This document shows positions 1 through 6,154 of a DNA stretch of 10,432 bases, in pieces (within the stretch, counting starts at the first letter, position 1; each line of letters begins with the position of its first letter). The notes under the pieces are model-generated. The model made no database searches. It had not been told where the DNA came from and worked only from the letters and a program-made list of their open reading frames with translations. The translations under genes were made by a program, and so were the position numbers. Source of the DNA: an uncultured Prevotella sp. (GTDB lineage Bacteria; Bacteroidota; Bacteroidia; Bacteroidales; Bacteroidaceae); NCBI GenBank assembly GCA_900546605.1, contig URDV01000059.1, forward strand, positions 1-10,432, given 5' to 3'.

Positions 1-906
1 TGTTGCACCTCCTAAGTTTACCAATACAAGGGCTTGCTTGCTATATACTCCTGCCTTACCCAAGTTTTTGCCTTTCCAACCGCATTGCTCAATCATCCAT
101 CCAGCAGGAATTTTTATTCCATTAGGCATGACGTAATGAGGCATATCGGGATATTGTTTAAGTAAAAGATTAAATGTATGTTCGTCTACCACGGGGTTCA
201 TGAAAAAAGACCCTGCGCTACCTATTTCCTTGGGATCGGGTAGTTTACTCTGTCTGACTTTTGTAATAACGTCACGTAGTTGTTGAGCCGTAAGAGTTTC
301 CTTTGAAATGCCGTAAGTTTGTAAGGCATGTTTTACTGCAGCGTATTCAAGGTCGGGGCTGAAATGAGATGATAAACGATAGGTAACGTGCGTTACAATG
401 CATTTGCCTCGTAACTCTTGCTTGAATATGCTTTTGCGATAGGCATATTGGCATTGTGCGTTGTTATATACTCTTATTTGTCCAGTGGCAACGTCCATTA
501 CCTCAACCTCTTCAATAAATTGGCAAGCTTCAATGCCATAAGCACCAATGTTCTGTACAGCACTCGCACCCACCTCGCCAGGAATGTAGGATAAATTTTC
601 AAGACCATAGTATTGGTGGCATACACAATAGTCAACAAATTCGTCCCAAATGAATCCTGCACCTACACGTAGCCAAATGTTGTCATCATTTTTACTCAGT
701 AACTCGCAGTCGGTTATTTTTGAATGTAGCACAATACCATCAAAGTCTTTTACAAACAGCAGATTGCTCCCAGCTCCTATATGTAGCCATTTGTTAGTGT
801 GTAGTGATGGTAGTAATTTGCGAAGTTCGCTAATGCTACTATATTCTTTAAACTCTCGGCACGATGCGTTAATGCCAAAGGTGTTGTGTTGAAGAAGCGA
901 ATACAT
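1..906 (-). CDS. murB: UDP-N-acetylmuramate dehydrogenase (MurB), 3' end outside window
   Basis: MurB is the cytoplasmic FAD enzyme that uses NADPH to reduce UDP-GlcNAc-enolpyruvate to UDP-MurNAc, the second committed step of peptidoglycan precursor synthesis. I translated the minus strand from the ATG at 906 and found 302 open codons up to the left edge. The FAD-binding motif IGAGSNLLF lies at residues 43-51. The family signature ENLSYIPGEVGASAVQNIGA lies at 103-122, YRKSIFK at 156-162, and GSAGSFFMNP at 229-238, whose Ser233 matches the catalytic serine that protonates the substrate. The C-terminal stretch GVYSKQALVLVN is also present. The family (type I, E. coli-like) is usually about 340 residues, so roughly 35-40 residues, including the C-terminal catalytic glutamate, are missing only because the window ends. 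The start fits the usual MurB N-terminus (LLQHNTFGI). Nothing looks damaged. It lies downstream of, and on the same strand as, the lipoprotein gene, but 439 bases away, so it is probably transcribed separately. Confidence 0.97.
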   Translation of the reverse strand, partial: MYSLLQHNTFGINASCREFKEYSSISELRKLLPSLHTNKWLHIGAGSNLLFVKDFDGIVLHSKITDCELLSKNDDNIWLRVGAGFIWDEFVDYCVCHQYYGLENLSYIPGEVGASAVQNIGAYGIEACQFIEEVEVMDVATGQIRVYNNAQCQYAYRKSIFKQELRGKCIVTHVTYRLSSHFSPDLEYAAVKHALQTYGISKETLTAQQLRDVITKVRQSKLPDPKEIGSAGSFFMNPVVDEHTFNLLLKQYPDMPHYVMPNGIKIPAGWMIEQCGWKGKNLGKAGVYSKQALVLVNLGGAT

Positions 907-1345
907 AAGGAATCTATATATATTATTAAAAAAGGTGTTCGATGTTAAATGGTGAATATCGTTAATCCTTTAAGTGGAAAAAGTAGGTGCTCAAAAATTA
1001 TTTTTGCATAGGAAGTACATTGTCAATATACAACTGCTTTCCTTTGTTCGAGAGAGTCAAGTGGGCTACATGACTGAGTATGAAGGCAACAGATGTGTCC
1101 GAAAATGTGCTTTCAATGTAAAAATAATACCTATTGATAACCCGTTGGCAGATTTGTTGGTGAACGGGTTAACAAGTTGACAGGTTAACAAGTAGGTCTG
1201 TTATACACCACTTATTATGTTAAAGTTAGAATGGTAAGAATCTAAAATGCCTGACAAACTTACCCGTTAACTTATCAACTTGTTTACTAATTTCGCCAAC
1301 GCATGTTGATAAATATAATTGAATACCAACTTATGACTAATGCTT
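907..1345. other. 439-base gap without a convincing gene; repeat-rich
   Basis: This stretch separates two minus-strand genes. It should hold the 3' untranslated region of the lipoprotein gene and the promoter of murB. The right half (1138-1286) is filled with inverted and direct repeats, described separately. An exact -7-like box on the minus strand (TAAGTTTG, 1262 to 1255) falls inside the repeat, about 350 bases from murB, and has no visible -33 partner. A weaker box with one extra T (TAATTTTTG) lies closer to murB, around 994-1002. Neither can be assigned with confidence. A 68-codon plus-strand frame (974-1180) starts at GTG just after a stop codon and has no promoter; I do not call it a gene. 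Confidence 0.6.
1138..1286. repeat. Interlocking inverted and direct repeats built on GTTAACAAG-like words
   Basis: Three structures overlap. First, a perfect 9-bp inverted repeat pairs 1138-1146 (TAACCCGTT) with 1163-1171 (AACGGGTTA) around a 16-base loop. Second, GGTTAACAAGT occurs twice as a direct repeat (1167-1177 and 1183-1193), 16 bases apart. Third, a longer imperfect inverted repeat pairs 1169-1203 with 1252-1286, with about 27 of 35 positions complementary around a 48-base spacer. The arms share the 1167-1177 segment, so the structures exclude one another. There is no T-run typical of a strong intrinsic terminator. It could be a genome-wide intergenic repeat, a small non-autonomous element, or a terminator or processing site after the lipoprotein gene. 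Confidence 0.6.
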
Positions 1346-2161
1346 TTAGTTCTCAAGCTTCTCAAGCATCCATGTACCATTTTTGCGTAAGAAAGTGAGC
1401 GAGCATCCCATTCCACCTGATTGACTGCAAATCATCAACACGCGTCGTTGGCTATTGGCGTAGCTCTGTCCGTAATTGATGTTAGTAATCACTCCTGATG
1501 GTAGCTTGGGTCGGAAATCAGGCCATTGATACACATCAAGTAAACCTTCGATGTTTTGAAAATTGTCGTAATCGTAGGTTTTAAAATGGAATGGGTTAAG
1601 AATATGCTTGCGCTGAAAAGTCGTATTGGTTGAGAAGTGGTGGTAGAATACATAAAAATCGTGATTAATATTTTGGCTCATATCGTGTGATACGATAGAT
1701 GTTAGTTTCCACATACCATTCTCTTTGTCAAAAAAGTACTGCTTAACTCTATTACTTTTTAGATATACCCATTCAAATACCACATGGCGCAAGGTGGTGT
1801 CTTTTTCGGCTTTTATGCCTCGGGCGTTGTCAAACACCAATGTGTAAACATCTTGTTTAACGTATAACGGGTCGTACTTCCATTCAGATTGGGCAATAGG
1901 GTGGTTTGTTCCATCTATCACATTAGTTAAGGGAAACTTAATGCGCTCACGCTGAAAACGTTTGTTACGCATAAAAGAGTAGATAAAATCATCAAATAAG
2001 CCATCAGCTGCCTTGGGCGGATTAGACATGCTATCGTCTGCTTCACTATCAACTTGAGCCGTTAGGCTATCAACACTTTCTGTTGCGGGGTCAGCAGGCT
2101 TGTTGGGCTTGCACGAAACAAGTATCAGAACCAATAAAACCGCATAAATGAATGCTTTCAT
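1346..2161 (-). CDS. Bacteroidales lipoprotein, DUF4348-like, function unknown
   Basis: This is a 271-residue protein starting at the ATG at 2161. Residues 1-16 form a short lipoprotein signal: MK, a hydrophobic run, then the lipobox LVSC with Cys17 as the expected lipidated residue. A polar, acidic linker (about 18-55) follows, and then a single globular domain that opens with FDDFIYSFMRNKRFQRERIKFPL. The domain is rich in aromatic residues (several FYVFYHHF-like and W-containing stretches) and ends with two Cys residues near MICSQSGGMGC. From memory this resembles the DUF4348 family of Bacteroidales lipoproteins, whose role is unknown. It should sit in the cell envelope; which membrane leaflet cannot be told. 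The frame extends upstream to a TTG at 2188, but that codon overlaps the -7 promoter box at 2193-2186, so it would lie upstream of the transcript. The ATG at 2161 also gives a normal-length signal peptide. The gene is divergent from pheS. Confidence 0.85.
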   Translation of the reverse strand: MKAFIYAVLLVLILVSCKPNKPADPATESVDSLTAQVDSEADDSMSNPPKAADGLFDDFIYSFMRNKRFQRERIKFPLTNVIDGTNHPIAQSEWKYDPLYVKQDVYTLVFDNARGIKAEKDTTLRHVVFEWVYLKSNRVKQYFFDKENGMWKLTSIVSHDMSQNINHDFYVFYHHFSTNTTFQRKHILNPFHFKTYDYDNFQNIEGLLDVYQWPDFRPKLPSGVITNINYGQSYANSQRRVLMICSQSGGMGCSLTFLRKNGTWMLEKLEN

Positions 2162-2185
2162 TGTAAATACCATTAATTTGGGTGA

Positions 2186-2193
2186 CAAAAGTA
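2186..2193 (-). promoter_or_regulatory. -7 promoter box of the lipoprotein gene
   Basis: On the minus strand the sequence reads TACTTTTG, an exact match to the Bacteroidetes -7 consensus TAnnTTTG recognised by the primary sigma factor. It lies 24 bases upstream of the ATG at 2161, giving a leader of under 20 bases if transcription begins about 6 bases past the box. No clear TTG -33 element is visible at the usual spacing. This box is what decides the start codon of the lipoprotein gene. Confidence 0.65.
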
Positions 2194-2236
2194 AGGCTTT
2201 TCAGCGTAAGTAAGAACGTATTTGCAAAGAAATATC

Positions 2237-2244
2237 TATCTTTG
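2237..2244 (+). promoter_or_regulatory. -7 promoter box of pheS
   Basis: TATCTTTG matches the Bacteroidetes TAnnTTTG box exactly and ends 23 bases before the pheS ATG, so the leader is short, with no room for a T-box or attenuator. A good -33 TTG at the normal distance is not seen; the TTTG at 2221-2224 is too close. It stands back to back with the lipoprotein gene's box, 43 bases apart. Confidence 0.75.
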
Positions 2245-2267
2245 CACATAAAATAAGCAATTACGCG

Positions 2268-3290
2268 ATGTTAACAGACAAAATTGAAGCATTATTGAGC
2301 GAGGTTGCTGGATTGCATGCCGCTGATGAAAAAGAGTTGGAAGCACTCCGTATAAAATACCTCAGCAAAAAAGGTGTAATAAATGACCTTATGGGCGAGT
2401 TTCGCAATGTAGCTGCAGACCAAAAACGTGAAATTGGTATGAAGCTGAATGAGTTGAAAACTGCCTTGCAAAATAAATTGAATGATTTACGACAGCAATT
2501 GGCCACTAAGGAGGATGATCATTCCGACTTAGACCTCACGCGTACTCCTTATCCTATAACTTTGGGTACACGCCATCCATTGTCTATTGTAAAGAACGAG
2601 ATAATTGATATATTTTCGCGATTGGGATTCTCTATAGCTGATGGTCCTGAAGTGGAAGATGATTGGCATGTGTTCTCTTCACTCAACTTTCCTGAAGATC
2701 ATCCAGCGCGCGATATGCAGGACACTTTCTTTGTTGAACAGCATCCTGACATTGTGTTGCGTACTCACACAAGTTCGGTACAGAGTCGTGTGATGGAAAA
2801 TTCTAAACCACCTATTCGTGTACTTTGTCCTGGACGTGTATATCGTAATGAAGCTATTTCAGCTCGTGCACATTGCTTCTTCCATCAGGTTGAGGGATTG
2901 TATATTGACAAGGATGTAAGTTTTACTGACTTAAAGCAGGTACTCCTCACCTTTGCGCGTGAAATGTTTGGTCCTGACACAAAAATTCGTTTACGTCCTT
3001 CTTACTTCCCATTTACAGAACCTAGTGCCGAAATGGATATTTCGTGCAACATATGTGGCGGTAAGGGATGTGCCTTCTGTAAGCAAACTGGATGGGTTGA
3101 GATTTTGGGCTGCGGTATGGTTGATCCCAACGTGCTCGAAGCTAACGGCATTGATAGTAAGGTTTACAAAGGATATGCTTTTGGTATGGGTGTAGAACGT
3201 ATAACCAACTTGAAGTATCAAGTAAAAGATTTGCGCTTGTTCTCTGAAAACGATGTGCGCTTCCTTGACGAGTTTACTTCAGCTAATTAA
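2268..3290 (+). CDS. pheS: Phenylalanyl-tRNA synthetase alpha subunit
   Basis: PheS is the catalytic alpha subunit of the cytoplasmic (alpha-beta)2 enzyme that charges tRNA-Phe. The 340-residue length is normal for bacteria. Residues 1 to about 85 form the tRNA-binding N-terminal coiled coil, rich in Lys, Glu and Leu. The class II catalytic core follows: motif 1 region from RHPLSIVKNEI (102-112), a substrate-site stretch RTHTSSVQSR (165-174), motif 2 with FHQVEG (205-210), and motif 3 GYAFGMGVERI (302-312), whose Arg311 is the class II ATP-binding arginine. Cys260, 263, 268 and 271 form a CxxCxxxxCxxC cluster that could bind a metal; I believe Bacteroidetes PheS proteins often carry it. pheT is not next to it, so the beta subunit must be encoded elsewhere. 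The gene has its own promoter and terminator and looks monocistronic. Confidence 0.98.
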   Translation: MLTDKIEALLSEVAGLHAADEKELEALRIKYLSKKGVINDLMGEFRNVAADQKREIGMKLNELKTALQNKLNDLRQQLATKEDDHSDLDLTRTPYPITLGTRHPLSIVKNEIIDIFSRLGFSIADGPEVEDDWHVFSSLNFPEDHPARDMQDTFFVEQHPDIVLRTHTSSVQSRVMENSKPPIRVLCPGRVYRNEAISARAHCFFHQVEGLYIDKDVSFTDLKQVLLTFAREMFGPDTKIRLRPSYFPFTEPSAEMDISCNICGGKGCAFCKQTGWVEILGCGMVDPNVLEANGIDSKVYKGYAFGMGVERITNLKYQVKDLRLFSENDVRFLDEFTSAN

Positions 3291-3299
3291 TAAAAGGAT

Positions 3300-3354
3300 A
3301 AAAAATCCCCTCAACAGTTCTGATGTGAAGAAGAATGTGGTGAGGGGATTTTTT
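3300..3354 (+). terminator. Intrinsic terminator after pheS
   Basis: A perfect 14-bp stem pairs 3300-3313 (AAAAAATCCCCTCA) with 3341-3354 (TGAGGGGATTTTTT) around a 27-base loop, beginning 10 bases after the pheS stop codon. The G/C-rich centre is flanked by A-tract and T-tract, so it would work as a terminator on the plus strand and, being symmetrical, perhaps also on the minus strand. Confidence 0.9.
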
Positions 3355-3378
3355 ATATAAAAACTAAAACACGATATT

Positions 3379-4566
3379 ATGATTAATGCCACACGTCAAT
3401 TGTTTGAGGTTCTATTAAAGAATGCGGGTATGGCAAATAATACAAGTACACATATAGCGCAAGTTATAGTGATAGCATTGCTGTTATTTGTGGGTTGCAT
3501 GTTGGCATGGTGCTTTAGAAAATTTGTTAGTCCCATTATGCTTAAATTAGTTGATAAAACAGGAACAAAATGGGATGATTACTTAATAAACAAGCCTGTG
3601 TTAGATGCAGCCAGTCATCTTTTCCCTTGCTTGTTTGTTTATGCATTGTTGCCGCTATGTTATGACAATGTAGATACTGCCACAACCTATCATATTATTT
3701 CTCGTTTGCTGCAAGTTTACATCACTATTTGCAGCACATTTCTCATTACCACCTTTTTACGTAATTTGTCGCTTGCTCTGAGCGAACAGTTTGAAGAACA
3801 TCACCTAACAGGAATATTGCAATTTCTGCGTATGTTAATTGTTTGCATGGCCACAATAGTGGGAGTTTCATTGTTGTTTGGTTACAATCCCATACGAGTT
3901 GTGGCAGGTTTAGGTGCAGCAGCAACAGTTCTCTTATTGGTGTTTAAAGACTCTATATTAGGACTGGTCGCAGGCATACAACTCTCGCTTAACAAAATGC
4001 TAAAGGTGGGAGATTGGATTACGATAAAGAAACTTGATATAGATGGCGTAGTTGAAGAAATATCGTTGACAACCATAAAGGTACGCAATTTTGACAATAC
4101 CATTTCAACGATACCACCATATACTTTGGTGAGTGACACCTTTCAAAATTGGAGAGGAATGGTGCAGAGTGGAGCGCGCCGTGTAAAGCGCACACTTTAT
4201 GTTGATGTACAAAGCATTCGTATGCTTTCGGTTGATGAGATGAAAATATTAAATCAGAACAACATGTTGGCTGATGAGGACAATGATGGCTCTATGAGAA
4301 TAAACCTTACATTATTTCGTCATTATCTTTCAAAACGTTTCAAACATGAAGATGATGTGGTTCAAGATCAATGGATATTGTTTCGCCAATTGAATCCAAC
4401 TCCGACAGGGTTGCCTCTTGAAGTATGGTTTTATACATCGGCTACCTCATTTGTACAGTATGAAGACGTGGCTGCCAGTAAGGTAGAAATGATAATGGCA
4501 TTGTTGCCAATGTTTCATTTACGACTCTTCCAGTCGCTCACTAGCTCTGACATAAAATCGTTATAA
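3379..4566 (+). CDS. ybdG: YbdG-type small-conductance mechanosensitive channel
   Basis: This 395-residue inner-membrane protein belongs to the MscS family, whose channels open under membrane tension to release solutes during hypo-osmotic shock. Hydrophobic segments lie near 26-46, 76-95, 104-127, 146-168 and 172-203. The last is the pore-lining TM3, rich in Gly and Ala (RVVAGLGAAATVLLLVFKDS at 173-192), followed by the MscS beta-domain entry LNKMLKVGDWI at 204-214. The motif NWRGMVQSGARRVKRTLYVD (257-276) and the roughly 400-residue length are typical of the E. coli YbdG subgroup (about 415 residues) rather than short MscS. The cytoplasmic domain runs to the end. I see no promoter box in the 88-base gap after the pheS terminator, so its transcription start is unclear; readthrough is possible. 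Nothing suggests a link to the exporter downstream. Confidence 0.92.
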   Translation: MINATRQLFEVLLKNAGMANNTSTHIAQVIVIALLLFVGCMLAWCFRKFVSPIMLKLVDKTGTKWDDYLINKPVLDAASHLFPCLFVYALLPLCYDNVDTATTYHIISRLLQVYITICSTFLITTFLRNLSLALSEQFEEHHLTGILQFLRMLIVCMATIVGVSLLFGYNPIRVVAGLGAAATVLLLVFKDSILGLVAGIQLSLNKMLKVGDWITIKKLDIDGVVEEISLTTIKVRNFDNTISTIPPYTLVSDTFQNWRGMVQSGARRVKRTLYVDVQSIRMLSVDEMKILNQNNMLADEDNDGSMRINLTLFRHYLSKRFKHEDDVVQDQWILFRQLNPTPTGLPLEVWFYTSATSFVQYEDVAASKVEMIMALLPMFHLRLFQSLTSSDIKSL

Positions 4567-4568
4567 AT

Positions 4569-4633
4569 GTAAGTAGGTGTTTAAACTAATTTTTTTGAAT
4601 GCCTACTTACCTACTTACCTACTTACCTACTTA
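4569..4633. repeat. Four exact 8-bp tandem repeats with an opposing arm; possible terminator
   Basis: The unit CCTACTTA occurs four times without a mismatch at 4602-4609, 4610-4617, 4618-4625 and 4626-4633. Its reverse complement, TAAGTAGG, lies at 4570-4577, just after the channel gene's stop codon. The 9-bp arm GTAAGTAGG (4569-4577) pairs with CCTACTTAC (4602-4610) around a 24-base loop containing seven T's (4590-4596). Because the 3' arm is repeated, the hairpin can form in several registers. It may end transcription of the channel gene, although the T-run is in the loop and not after the stem. Confidence 0.75.
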
Positions 4634-4743
4634 ACAATGCTTTATATTATGTAAGTGGCTTCCTTTATCGATAAAAACACACCGTTCGTCTATTTCATAA
4701 CGTCAATAAGTATTTATTCAACATATTTCAATAGACAAGCTTG

Positions 4744-4751
4744 TAACTTTG
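4744..4751 (+). promoter_or_regulatory. -7 promoter box of the efflux operon
   Basis: TAACTTTG matches the Bacteroidetes TAnnTTTG consensus exactly and ends 27 bases before the ATG of the TolC-like gene. No clear -33 TTG is seen 19-21 bases upstream, which could mean a weak or activator-dependent promoter. The rest of the 4634-4743 gap is AT-rich and shows no other recognisable element. Confidence 0.75.
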
Positions 4752-4778
4752 CGGATGTAAACCAAACAAAGAACAAGA

Positions 4779-6128
4779 ATGTGGAAAATTCGTAAAAAAT
4801 GTGCCATGGTATCCTTTGCATTACTTGCAGTGGCGGGGAATGCTCAGACCAATGGCATGTGGACACTAAAGGCATGCATTGACTATGCAATGGCTCATAA
4901 TGTACAATTGCTCAAAAGTGCAGCAACTGAAAAGAGTGCCAGTGTGGATGTTTCTGAAGCAAAGGCTGGACTCTTGCCAAGTTTGAGCGGAGCTGTTACG
5001 CAAGGTGTAAATTATCGTCCGTTTCAAGAAAGTGGGGGTAACTTTGTGAATGGTGGTATCGCAACATCAGCAGCTGACAAGGCAACGCAAAATGGTAGTT
5101 ATGGTATCAATGCACAATGGGTGGTGTGGAATGGTGGTAAAAACAAAATGAATGTAACCAATGCACAATACACTCAGCAGTTGGCCGCTTATGACACACA
5201 AACACAGGCCAACAAAATTAAGGAGCAGATAGCACAGCTATATGTGCAGATACTTTACATGGTAGAGGCCGAAAAAGTGAATCGTGTGTTATTGGCACAA
5301 GATTCTACCATATGTGCACGTGGACAGCAAATGGTTAGCGTGGGTTCTATGTCAAAAGCTGATTTAGCGCAGTTGCAATCACAAGTGAGCCAAGGACGCT
5401 ATAATGTAGTGAATGTGCAAACACAAATAGCCGATGCAAAGATGCAATTAAAGCAGTTATTAGAGATACCTGCGAGTGAAGCATTTGATGTGCAAAGTGT
5501 TGATGTTACAGACGCTGAAGTGCTCAATAGTATTCCTGGTAAGGAAAACATTTATGCTTCGGCGCTTGATAGCCGTCCTGAAGTGAAACGCTCCTTGTTA
5601 GCCATAGAACAGAGCCAACTTAGCACAAAAATAGCTAAGAGTGGCTACATGCCAACAATCAGCCTATCTGGTAGCTTAGGCGATAGTCATATGACTGGTA
5701 GTCAGACCAATTGGGCTAAGCAAATGAAGAATAACTTTAGTGGAACTTTAGGCGTAACAGTCAGTATTCCCATATTCGATAATCGCAAGAACAAGAGCGC
5801 TGTTGAACGTGCGAAGGTGGCTGAAACAACAGCTCAACTTGATTTACAAGACACACAAAAGCAACTATATCAATCCATTGAAACATATTGGCTGAACGCT
5901 ACAAATAGCCAAGCTAAGTATGTAGCAGCAAAGTCAAGTGTTAAGAGCCTTTCAACAAGCTATGAGTTAATGACCGAGCAATTTAATTTAGGGCTAAAAA
6001 ATATTGCAGAATTGTTGAACAGCAGAGCCAACTTGTTAAATGCTCAACAAACCATGTTGCAGGACAAATATACTGCTTTGCTTAATCGTAATTTGCTCAG
6101 TTTTTATGCTGGTGATGAATTGAAGTAA
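4779..6128 (+). CDS. tolC: TolC-family outer-membrane efflux protein
   Basis: This 449-residue protein should form the trimeric outer-membrane channel and periplasmic tunnel of the exporter encoded by the next three genes. Residues 1-22 are a signal peptide (basic MWKIRKK, hydrophobic core, probable cleavage after GNA, before Gln23). The mature protein shows the internal duplication of the OEP family: the strand-leading motif GLLPSLS at 64-70 recurs as GYMPTIS at 289-295, and the helix motif SVGSMSKADLAQLQSQ (187-202) recurs as LGLKNIAELLNSRANLL (404-420). Long Gln/Ala/Lys-rich helices lie around 125-230 and 340-445. There is no lipobox, so it is not an OprM-like lipoprotein. It is the first gene of the operon, and the stop is 26 bases before the adaptor's ATG. 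Gene order channel-adaptor-ATPase-permease is common in Bacteroidetes. The substrate cannot be inferred. Confidence 0.95.
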   Translation: MWKIRKKCAMVSFALLAVAGNAQTNGMWTLKACIDYAMAHNVQLLKSAATEKSASVDVSEAKAGLLPSLSGAVTQGVNYRPFQESGGNFVNGGIATSAADKATQNGSYGINAQWVVWNGGKNKMNVTNAQYTQQLAAYDTQTQANKIKEQIAQLYVQILYMVEAEKVNRVLLAQDSTICARGQQMVSVGSMSKADLAQLQSQVSQGRYNVVNVQTQIADAKMQLKQLLEIPASEAFDVQSVDVTDAEVLNSIPGKENIYASALDSRPEVKRSLLAIEQSQLSTKIAKSGYMPTISLSGSLGDSHMTGSQTNWAKQMKNNFSGTLGVTVSIPIFDNRKNKSAVERAKVAETTAQLDLQDTQKQLYQSIETYWLNATNSQAKYVAAKSSVKSLSTSYELMTEQFNLGLKNIAELLNSRANLLNAQQTMLQDKYTALLNRNLLSFYAGDELK

Positions 6129-6154
6129 TAATAGCAGAAATAATACATAAACAC

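Noticed and set aside
650..892. Plus-strand frame of 80 codons within murB
   Set aside because: Antisense shadow of murB; the minus strand carries all conserved MurB motifs across this stretch.
974..1180. 68-residue plus-strand frame as a gene
   Set aside because: GTG start straight after a stop codon, no promoter box, ends inside the repeat region, and only a weak by-eye likeness to any family. Kept as a low-interest finding and not as a coding feature.
1255..1262. murB promoter -7 box (TAAGTTTG, minus strand)
   Set aside because: Exact to consensus but about 350 bases from murB, inside a hairpin arm and without a -33 partner; a chance match is likely in AT-rich DNA.
1138..1286. CRISPR array
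   Set aside because: Only two short copies 16 bases apart, with no regular spacers and no cas genes in the window.
2162..2188. Nine-codon N-terminal extension of the lipoprotein (TTG start at 2188)
   Set aside because: The TTG overlaps the -7 promoter box and would push the signal peptide core away from the N-terminus.
4602..4633. CRISPR or iteron-type origin repeats
   Set aside because: Units are contiguous with no spacers, only 8 bp long, and no replication gene is nearby; a simple tandem repeat explains them.
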